Positions 54,774 through 64,000 of a stretch of DNA of 64,000 nucleotides are shown here, piece by piece. Numbering within the stretch: position 1 is the stretch's first letter; each line of letters starts with the position of its first letter. The position numbers were made by a program, and so were the translations under genes. Under the pieces are notes generated by a model. The model did not search any database. It saw only the letters and a list, made by a program, of their open reading frames with translations, and was not told the origin of the DNA. The stretch comes from Mactromeris polynyma. Lineage: Eukaryota; Mollusca; Bivalvia; Venerida; Mactridae. The stretch lies in assembly GCA_032209605.1 (NCBI GenBank), contig JASFXZ010000003.1:29538762-29602761 (forward strand), in the 5' to 3' direction.

Positions 54774-56202
54774 CTGAAAATATAAATATATACATTGACT
54801 TAATGCACATAGTTTAAGCTGTGTGAAATTACAGACATACAAGCAATTCAAAAATGTTCCAGCACGTATAAGATGCAAACGAATGGTCGAAGATATACAT
54901 GTTATATATCAAAAACATGATTACAATGCCAATATTCGTCAAATATATATTGCTGCTGACTCAAACTTCAGTTCGTGTACTGTATTTTGACGACACGATT
55001 TGTACCAAAACAATTTTGAATTACATGAACTCAACTGCTTTCCTAATTGGTCACTGTATTATGGTATTATTTGTCTAAGTAAGAGACAAAATGTGTTGTA
55101 CTTCGCATATACCATATTACAATTCTTAACGTGTCATTATACATGTTTCAAATATACAACTACATAAAACCAAACACTGGTGACGATTTGATGAAATACA
55201 GAAATTATGTAATCGTAGGGTGACCCATTAGAAGTGTTCACATTAGAAACGTTCATATAATAGTCGATAGGAATAGTCGTTGGATTCTGTTTATGAATTA
55301 TACATCACAATCAGACAGAGAGATTCACCAAATGCAGTCTGCTGTGATATTATACTTCATCATTTTTTATCTAAATGTTAAAATGGTTATAATGTGAAGG
55401 AATTTAGTAGTATCCAATATTTAAATTTGATTTATTTTCCAGTTATTTTTTCATATCATTAACTCAGGTGCACTTTGAATTATAAGTATTCATATTTAAG
55501 ATACGAATGTAGATCTAAACACGATAAATTATCTGATACAGTCAATGACTCTGCACAATATGTGTCTGATAAATTTAGCCAAGACTTCGTGATTTCATAG
55601 TTCAAGATTTCACGATTTTATCTTAAAGCATGAACTTATAATTCTCGAATTTATGACATATGATGGCACCACCAGTCTGTCGTATAAATTTAAGCCATTG
55701 CTTGTTACAAACATTCAGTAAAATTGACGTTGTGGATAATGAAAACTATGATGATCTTATGTGGCAATTAATTCCCAATATACAGTAAATGTCAACTCGT
55801 AGTGTTAAAACATACATCTAATAATCTACTTCATTATAAAAATGCTACAATACGATACAGGGCCTTTCTTGTCATTATACTGACATTTACAAGTTAAAAC
55901 TGTAATTAATTCAGCATAAATTGTTACAGAGTCTACCATGCAAGGTTATGTCAGTAATCAGCATTAATGCATGCGCATATTTATTGACAATTATCAAACG
56001 TCAAATAACATATTAGTGGTCATGTTCAGGCAACTTAAACATAACCTATCTATTGATATGCAACGGTATAGAAGTGTTAAAATGAGATTCAAGTATTATT
56101 TTACGTCGAATGAAGAATATGTTTTGCCAATGAATTTGAATAATTCTCGAGGGGTGCTGTCTAGGTTTCTAACCATCAGTAATTGCGACGACCATAGAAG
56201 AA

Positions 56203-56277
56203 CCTCGCACATGACGGAATTCGAACCCACGACATCGGGATCGGAAGTCCGGTGCACTCCATCTAAGCTACCATGCC
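56203..56277 (-). repeat. tRNA-derived SINE head
   Basis: On the - strand: A box TAGCTTAGATGG at 56270-56259 and a near-perfect B box GGTTCGAATTC at 56227-56217, spaced as in a tRNA. Acceptor-like ends GGCATGG and CATGTGC pair in part. The body continues to about 56100. A short - strand open frame over it is incidental. Confidence 0.65.
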
Positions 56278-56355
56278 TTAATTTTGATAATGCCTTGCAT
56301 ATTTCTACTATGGTATTAGGCAATAACAAGAAATATCTTGAAAAAAGATTGTCGG

Positions 56356-56620
56356 CGCAATTTGAAGGTTAAGATTTGTTGTGCAACATAAAATGTCGAG
56401 ATGTTACGATTGCTGGTCATTCCAGATCCAAAATGGATTTCTGGAAATTCACCGAAATTCAGCGGATGTCGGCAGGTAACGTGCGCTTTATCGAAAGATT
56501 AACCAATCAGCGTCAAGGTTACAAACGTTGTTCGGTTGAAGAGAAATTGCCTTAGTGGTTAACGTAAAATTTGATTGGTTTACACAACACTGATATGCAA
56601 GTAGCAAAACCATGTAAATA
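56356..56620 (+). repeat. Dispersed repeat, long copy (short copy at 44489-44685)
   Basis: Same orientation and order of conserved blocks as 44489-44685, with extra middle segments (GCGGATGTCGGCAGGTAACG and GTGGTTAACGTAAAA). No inverted ends and no coding frame seen. Confidence 0.85.
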
Positions 56621-59299
56621 CGGCAGCACCTAAAACGCGCCTGTTATTCATGGCGCAATCCCACGACGTAGAGTATAGTTGATCAACATCTTAAAGTGTA
56701 CCTCCCGACTATTAAGTTTCTAATTAAGGTAGGTTGACTTGATAACCAGTGACGATTCACCGGACAATGATGTAAACATCCATCTAGTTACACAATAATG
56801 ATATTGAAATATAACATGAAATAAGGTCATAAAGTTGACCTGATTAAACATCCGAAGAATTTTATGTTATACTAAATCTAAGTACGATCATATCTATCTC
56901 ATACGTGATTACTTATATAACAAATTTGAAGTTTACACCATTAGATTTTACCAAAATACTGGCGGGTATTCTATGAGGCGTAGCATCAGCCTTGCCAATT
57001 ATAATTACTTTTTTTATATTTCGACACCTAATATTCTCATTGACAAAGTAATTATACCGTACGTATCGTGTTATATATCAAGATTATGTATGATAGACCC
57101 TTAAAAATAAAGATCATATTTTAGGCCAAAGTTCGTGAATTTCGACAGGTTGGATAATTTGGTTTGTATTGTACGATAGATTTATGATCATAATATCCAG
57201 ATATGTAATTTAAGAATTTTGGACCATTTTTGTATAAATCATAAATAATTAGGCGGTTCAGTATTTGCTTTGTCATTATGCTGTTTCTATGACACCAGTG
57301 CCCCGGAGAGTTTGAAGGGTCTCGCCCTTTTTTCAAAGGACTAAGGACGCCAACAACATATTATATGATGAAAAAGCTTCGTCATAGCATACTGACATGA
57401 TTTCAAAATGTAATTATTTATTACGTCTTACTGGACGATATTATCATCCTAGTTGGTATATTCATCCAAACAGAATACATTATTACATGTGTACGTTAAA
57501 GCATGCAATACTTCTGAAAAAAATATGTTCGTTTTATCGCCATTGGAACACATCATAGCAATAAAGTATTTATTTGCATACGTTTAACAATTACATGCAT
57601 GTCACACCTGCTAATTATTCATATGTCGCATGCTATCCACTATTCAGCAATTTGATACGCATTTGAATTAAATGGTGCTTTAAGTAACACATTTATGTTA
57701 ATTGATATTTAATTAACACATTTACGAAGAGACAACTCATCTTATTCATTTTTTTGCAATACAGCATATCGCAAATCATCAAAATTAAAAGATGACATCA
57801 GCCCACATAAACAGGAATAAATTTAAATTTGCTAAACAGTAAATCGTATTATGTTAAGTTTTCGTTCACAAAATGTTTTTTCTATGAATGAAACTGATAC
57901 TCTGCATGCATTTTGGAAGTTCAAGCATAATATTATAGTGTTTGTAACTAATGGTAATTTTCAACTGATTAATTTTGTGCCAATTTACGCTACATTTTAT
58001 AATTAGCGGATGTACATTCATCGAGTCCGAAATTTTATTTCGAATAATACATGGTTTCGAATAGGCTATTTCTATTCGACGGGCATTAGATACATCGTAA
58101 CCTGATATTTATTTCGAATGATACCGAGTATTCGGATAAAATGTTGAGGAATAAACGAGGTCCGACTGTATTTAATGTACAATCTATCAAATATGGTGTT
58201 TAGTTGTTTATTCGTCGTACTGAAACAACAACCGGTGTGTGATTAAAGCTTCACATATTTGTCGAGGGTGTGTGTCATGGCGTATAACCAAACATTACCT
58301 TTCTCCAAACCTTGACTGACCATCAGTCACTCTGTTACAACTGTGTTATGTTGCATGTAGACCTGAGCGTTATAACAAATGGTATGTGGACCTGACTTTA
58401 GGCCTAGGTGGAAAATAATACGCTAAAGGCGATCATATAATGTATGTGAACATTGCTAATCTGAAAACTGGCAAATCACACAAAAGTAGTTGACATGACA
58501 TCTTATGTTATTGTAGTTTTAAGCCAGTAACTTTTCTGTACTTGATACAGTGTCTGATAAAACATTTATTGCCTTTGACTGCATTATATTGTATTCTTCA
58601 GAGATAATAAATATCGATTTACAATTGAAAATGGTTTATTTAAACTACATTAATTTTACGGTCGAAATAACCAGAAAAAGTGTTCCCTTTGTAGCAATTA
58701 AATCTGACTTGTTTCCGCACTCCTGCCTTGCCCTAAGGTCATCACTAAACCACATATTATATCGTCCAGCAGGTGTTTCTCCTATTTATTCACCAATGAT
58801 ATCTCTATTTATCTGACCAAAGTAAACATAACTGTTAATAATACATTAGGCAAAATTGGAGACAACTTCAAATGTACACAATAATATGATAATATCTCCT
58901 TAATATAAAATTAAACGGAATAGACTCCCGTTTTTTTGGCACTTGTCGTAAAGACTTGAGTTATATAGGCCGACAACCTCAATTAAACGTTCTTATCACG
59001 GGTCTGAATAAACAAGCTTGGGATCTGCATTCTTACAATACGCGACTGAGCAGTATTAAACATGATGTAACCACTTCAAACATTTAATTCTTATTTGGTT
59101 GCAGTTATGTATCCATAGACACAGAGACTTATTTGTCATACTATATTTTACTCTACTATTATACTATCGATACACATGGATGAGATTTGAGAGAGGGAGA
59201 ACGAGTAAACGAATACATAAAGTGTCGTGGTTGTTGGCCCTTTTTCTACTAATTTTATTCCTTGATCAATAAGTATAATGCAATATGACGTAAGTACTG

Positions 59300-59935
59300 C
59301 TCCCTACTACGGCTGTTGGTAACAGCAGTGATACTGATCCCATCCACGACTGGCGGTAACAGCTGTAACACTGCTTCCAACCACGGCTGGCAGTAACATC
59401 ATTACTCTGCTTCCAACCACAGCTGCTCAATACCACGACTGGCGGTAACAGCAGTGAGACTACTCCCTACCAAGGCTGCTCAATACCATGACTGACAGCA
59501 ACAGCAGTGACACTGCTCCCTACCACGGCTTCGCAATACCATGGCTGGCAGTAACAGCAGTGAACTGTCTCCTACCACGGTTGGCGGTAACAGCAGTGAC
59601 ACTGTTTCCTACCACGACTGGTGGTAACAGCAGTGACACTGCTCCCTACCACGACTGGTGGTAACAGCAGTAACATTGCTCCCTACCTTGACTGGTGGTA
59701 ACAACAGTAACACTGCTCCCTACCACGACTGGTGGTAACAGCAGTAACACTGCTCCCTACCTCGACTGGTGGTAACAGCAGAAACACTGCTCCCTACCAC
59801 GACTGGTGGTAACAGCAGTAACACTGCTCCCTACCACGACTGGTGGTAACAGCAGTAACACTGCTCCCTACCACGACTGGTGGTAACAGCAGTAACACTG
59901 CTCCCTTCCACGACTGGCGGTTACAACAGTAAAAA
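59300..59935 (+). repeat. 37-bp minisatellite, about 17 units
   Basis: Unit CCACGACTGGTGGTAACAGC, then AGTAACACTGCTCCCTA. Each unit holds the hairpin AGCAGT-AAC-ACTGCT. Left units (59300-59560) are diverged and of uneven length; right units are nearly identical. Confidence 0.93.
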
Positions 59936-61110
59936 GCTATGACTGCATGATATAACACGATGTTAGGGCTATGACTGCATGATATAACAAGATGTTAGGG
60001 CTATGACTGCATGATATAACAAGATGTGAGGGCTATGAATGCATGATATAACACGATGTTAGGGCTATGACTGCATGATATAACAAGATGTGAGGGCTAT
60101 GACTGCATGATATAACAAGATGTTAGGGCTATGACTGCATGATATAACAAGATGTTAGGGCTATGACTGCATGATATAACAAGATGTTAGGGCTATGACT
60201 GCATGATATAACAAGATGTTAGGGCTATGACTGCATGATATAACACGATGTGAGGGCTATGACTGCATGATATAACAAGATGTTAGGGCTATGACTGCAT
60301 GATGTAACAAGATGTGAGGGCTATGACTGCATGATATAACAAGATGTTAGGGCTATGACTGCATGATATAACAAGATGTTAGGGCTATGACTGCATGATA
60401 TAACAAGACGTGAGGGCTATGACTGCATGATATAACACGATGTTAGGGCTATGACTGCATGATATAACAAGATGTTAGGGCTATGACTGCATGATATAAC
60501 AAGATGTTAGGGCTATGACTGCATGATATAACAAGATGTTAGGGCTATGACTGCATGATATAACAAGACGTGAGGGCTATGACTGCATGATATAACAAGA
60601 CGTGAGGGCTATGACTGCATGATATAACACGATGTTAGGGCTATGACTGCATGATATAACAAGATGTTAGGGCTATGACTGCATGATATAACAAGATGTT
60701 AGGGCTATGACTGCATGATATAACAAGATGTTAGGGCTATGACTGCATGATATAACAAGATGTTAGGGCTATGACTGCATGATATAACAAGATGTTAGGG
60801 CTATGACTGCTTGATATAACAAGATGTGAGGGCTATGACTGCATGATATAACACGATGTTAGGGCTATGACTGCATGATATAACAAGATGTGAGGGCTAT
60901 GACTGCATGATATAACAAGATGTTAGGGCTATGACTGCATGATATAACAAGATGTGAGGGCTATGACTGCATGATATAACACGATGTTAGGGCTATGACT
61001 GCATGATATAACAAGATGTGAGGGCTATGACTGTATGATATAACAAGATGTTAGGGCTATGACTGCATGATATAACAAGATGTTAGGGCTATGACTGCAT
61101 GATATAACAA
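59936..61110 (+). repeat. 32-bp minisatellite, about 36 units
   Basis: Unit GCTATGACTGCATGATATAA, then CAAGATGTTAGG. Very uniform. Main variants are GTTAGGG/GTGAGGG, AAGATG/ACGATG and AAGACG. It directly abuts the 37-bp array. Each TTAGGG is a single hexamer per unit, so this is not a telomere repeat. Confidence 0.95.
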
Positions 61111-61781
61111 TATTACTATAGTCGTTTTAATTACTGCACAGATGTTAGCAATAAGAGCAGTAATACTGCTACTGTCGTCACTACTGTTGCAGCTAAATCC
61201 ACCATTGAAATTATGAAGCCATTCTTCAGCTTGCATTACTCCTTGACGAAAGCAAATGAAATCAGGGAGTGTAACAAGGTCACGTGGTAGGTGTAATAAA
61301 AGTCTATAGTGCTATATTTATTAATATAATGTAAAAACGAAAACACGAAAACATATTGACATCATTTCGTCGAATAACAACCGTAACTAGAATGTTTGTT
61401 CGCATATAATGATATACTGTAGAATTTAAATGCCTTATTGTGACGATTACCGACTTTATATTTAGATAACTACTTCACATTATGTAATGGTATTTTCATA
61501 ACAATGAATTATGTAAATTAGAAGTTAAATTGGATTCTGAATATCGTGTTTATTGTCTGACATGGATAGCGTCAATCGACATTTTCAACACCACAGAAGC
61601 TATGAGAAATATGAAACACTATTTCGCAATTTTACGCTACTTTTTTTTAACATTTAAATTGTAAGCGCGCGTTCAGTTTATTCGAGTATTGTTGTAAGCT
61701 GGTAATTTTGTATATAAGACCTTGAATGTTAACAGCACATTACATAACTATATATATCATCATAAGTTGTCATTTAATAAC

Positions 61782-63010
61782 TTCAACTTCAACTTAGTTT
61801 ATTGTCGTAAACAGTATAGTTTCTTGACATATCAACTTACATTACAATATAATTTTAAACAAAGTCATACGTTACATGGCATGTATACATAGTTATTTAT
61901 AAGAAAAAAACTAACATTTTTCTAGACATATAATGTCGAATATACACATACATAGGTAACACCAAATAAATAATACATAATAGGGTTCCAACTACGACCA
62001 AGTAATGACAATAGCTCCTCAAATATTTTGGTATGGGAGACTTAATGTGACTAGTAACTAGTCTAAACAATGTTGTTGACAAAAGAATTTCTTATGACAA
62101 ATGCTTGGGAAATAAATTTACCAATGTTTATCAATGTATGTTTGTTATCAGATTTCATCATTTTTAAAAATTTGAATACACTTGGGTGTCTGACATAATA
62201 TGGTTTAATGAACTCCTTTCTGAGACCATTGTAAAAGGGACATATGATAAGAAAATGATACTCATCTTCTATATCATTTGAATGACATAAAATACAATAA
62301 CGTTCTGATCGTTCTTCTCTATGACGGCCATATCGGCCTGCTTCAATACGTAGTCTGTGGGAAGACAGTCTTAACCTTGACATAGCTATTCTTAACTTTT
62401 TTGGTAGATTTTCTAGATAATATTCGATTGACAAAGTTTCTTTAAGATATTTATATGTACACAATGTGTTGCTATTACAAACATTTTCGTACCAGGTCTG
62501 TTTAAAAACATCTAAAACTCTATTTCTAAAGATATGGTGGAAAGTTTGCATGTTTACACGTTCTGGGTTCCTCCATACCTCAGAGAAACCAAATGTGTCT
62601 AAAAGTATCTTAACCTTATTTGCCCAATTATTACGAGATTCAAGGTTTTCTAACATTGTATTATACATAGTTTTAATAACAATATTTTCTGAATTTTGAA
62701 TTTTATACCAATATTTGATAATTCTTGCATATCTGTTTATATATAATGGGTATCTACCTAATTCCCCGTAGATAGCCATGTTACAGGTAGTAGTTTTGAC
62801 GCCAAGGACATATTTGCAAAATTTAAGATGGATGCGTTCGATTTCTTTAGATTTGCCGAATCCCCAGATTTCGGAGCCATAATTTAAAGTAGCACTAACA
62901 AATAACAAAACCGTGATAAAATCGTCGCATTAAATAAATGCCTTAATTTATCGACATCACGAATACGCTTAACATACAGTTTTTGTGTATTCAGAACGAC
63001 AGATTCTATT
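61782..63010 (-). mobile_element. 5'-truncated non-LTR retrotransposon
   Basis: The - strand frame 62908-62063 (about 281 residues) reads TLNYGSEIWGFGKSKEIERI, then GELGRYPLY, and the zinc-knuckle-like CILCHSNDIEDEYHFLIICP. This is the usual region after the reverse transcriptase in LINE ORF2 proteins. The part upstream (62930-63010) continues in another frame (LNTQKLYVKRIRDVDKLRHL), so a frameshift lies near 62925. The reverse transcriptase core is absent. The 3' end at 61782-61800 has AATAAACTAAG and a GTTGAA repeat tail. Clade not resolved. Decayed, inactive copy. Confidence 0.8.
62063..62908 (-). pseudogene. LINE ORF2 C-terminal remnant
   Basis: Longest single frame of the retrotransposon above, stop at 62063-62065. 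It has no ATG at its left limit (TTG) and is preceded by an in-frame stop at 62930-62932. Contains C-x-x-C-x(7-8)-H and a following C, as in LINE C-terminal zinc knuckles. Lacks the catalytic YxDD motif, so it cannot act as a reverse transcriptase. Confidence 0.8.
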
Positions 63011-64000
63011 TCTATATCTTCATAGCTTATGGATAGCATGTACATGAATTAAGATGTCCCAAACAAAGCATTTGCTGCAAGTCGACATGGAAGTCTACTG
63101 GCACCAACAGGAAATTCTAACTCTCGATGGTACCTTAGTTCTCCAGATTTTGGTCAGAATTCTATTACATGTACTTTGTAGAATTAGGAGACTATGTGTG
63201 TACATGTATTACCAAACGTAGGTAAGCGAGTGATAACATCCGTGAATAAGATATAAATTACAGATGAAATATGACTTTTACACGATTTGTTAGAAAAAAT
63301 ATTGCGCTTTAGAAATCTAGTGCTATGAAAACCAGACCGCGCATTTATATTTATGTATGTCACAATTAAGAACAAGTCTGTCACCAACTTAAAATTATGT
63401 AAGCAAGTTTGTCCACAGGCTTAAGAACGGGATGTCTCATAAATTTCATTTTATACGGCCTTAAATGTACAAATTGTGACAAAATAGTGCGTAAATTAAA
63501 ATGCACGAATATAAATTTAGGAACGTTGACAATTGCCGGTGAAAAACTGCTTGTTGCATGAGAATTACTTAGCCACATACAAAAATTGCATGAAATATGG
63601 CCATCATTTTTCGGAAAATATTTCTTAACAAGTTTTAAAATTAGCATTTATCATTTTCTATCAATGTCAGACTGTACATGAACCATTAAGCGTGCACTGG
63701 ATCGTCAATTCATAATGTAGCAAAGACATCAGAACGAGATGTTTATCATTTCTATACACAGTTCAACATCTTCAGAGGAAACACTGTTTAGGAAATGCAA
63801 ATTTCGGTTCATGGTTGAGAGGTTGTATATCCAGAGAGGTTAAGCAGATAGTAATTGTTTGCGACTGGAAAACAGATAGTATTTGTTGCAGAGAAGTTGC
63901 TATTAAAGATAGAGCCGCCGTGAAGAGTTGGCATCGAAAATGCTGACTATAACTAAGTGATTTCATCTACTGTAACAGCACCGACTATCAGAGTTTCACC
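63011..64000. other. Right edge, nothing recognised
   Basis: AT-rich sequence. Short open frames on the - strand (for example 63381-63647) have no splice support, no known motif and ordinary non-coding composition. Confidence 0.5.

Larger units (their letters stand above)
54774..61781. other. Upstream intron or 5' flank of the CAP gene
   Basis: Should hold the missing CAP N-terminal exons if they are in the window. I searched the - strand for H-N followed by R-R near a donor and found none. Holds a tRNA-derived SINE head (56203-56277), a dispersed repeat (56356-56620), a lone transposon-end-like sequence near 58145-58172 and the 59.3-61.1 kb minisatellites. Confidence 0.5.

Noticed and set aside
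56096..56372. Overlapping + and - strand frames at 55971-56372 and 56096-56329
   Set aside because: Cover the tRNA-derived SINE head and body; not a gene.
59936..61110. TTAGGG in every unit, possible interstitial telomere
   Set aside because: Only one hexamer per 32-bp unit and often mutated to TGAGGG; there is no tandem TTAGGG run.
59936..61110. Regular short repeats resembling a CRISPR array
   Set aside because: Units are directly adjacent with no variable spacers, and the DNA is animal nuclear sequence.

Overview
This window looks like nuclear DNA from a lophotrochozoan, most likely a bivalve mollusc. It is AT-rich and gene-sparse. Coding sequence occurs only as short GT/AG-bounded exons separated by introns of 0.2 to 8 kb. 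There is much tandem and dispersed repeat DNA, including an inverted-repeat element whose ends (TGTGGATTCATTAATTTTCG) are, from general knowledge, common in bivalve genomes. No bacterial-style operons, CRISPR arrays, rRNA genes or intact tRNA genes were seen.

The left part (about 2.2-27.8 kb, + strand) carries the 3' portion of one long gene for a coiled-coil protein. Eleven phase-compatible exons (436 codons, 5' end outside the window) encode a charged heptad-rich rod. The rod is followed by alternative C-terminal exons. Exon 12 (17640-18374) ends in a Pro/Thr/Ser-rich tail with three copies of an 18-residue repeat. Exon 13 (19384-19535) is a diverged duplicate of the start of exon 12. It can join downstream tails at 20049-20089 plus 23878/23913-24160, or at 27480-27834, a TPPRRE-repeat exon. 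All tails are hydrophilic, basic and Pro-rich.

The right part (about 31.4-54.8 kb, - strand) carries a convergent gene for a secreted-type CAP (SCP/PR-1/CRISP) protein. Thirteen exons keep frame from end to end (1734 nt, 577 codons plus stop, N-terminus missing). They encode a CAP domain with its Cys-rich hinge, then a strongly charged Arg/Lys/Glu linker, then a second, degenerate CAP domain. The two CAP copies share intron positions. A 59-bp minisatellite has amplified the 3' splice site of one exon of the second CAP domain into six copies.

The rest is repeat-rich non-coding DNA. It holds five copies of a ~235-bp foldback element carrying TGACGTCA-type ends, several MITE-like elements, tRNA-derived SINE sequence, and 3' ends of non-LTR retrotransposons (the longest at 61782-63010, - strand). 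There are also large minisatellites: a 2.6-kb compound array (48.67-51.26 kb) and a 37-bp array abutting a 32-bp array (59.3-61.1 kb). The best candidates for something undescribed are the CAP-charged linker-CAP protein, the splice-site minisatellite and the five-copy foldback family. All calls come from reading the sequence; no database search was possible.
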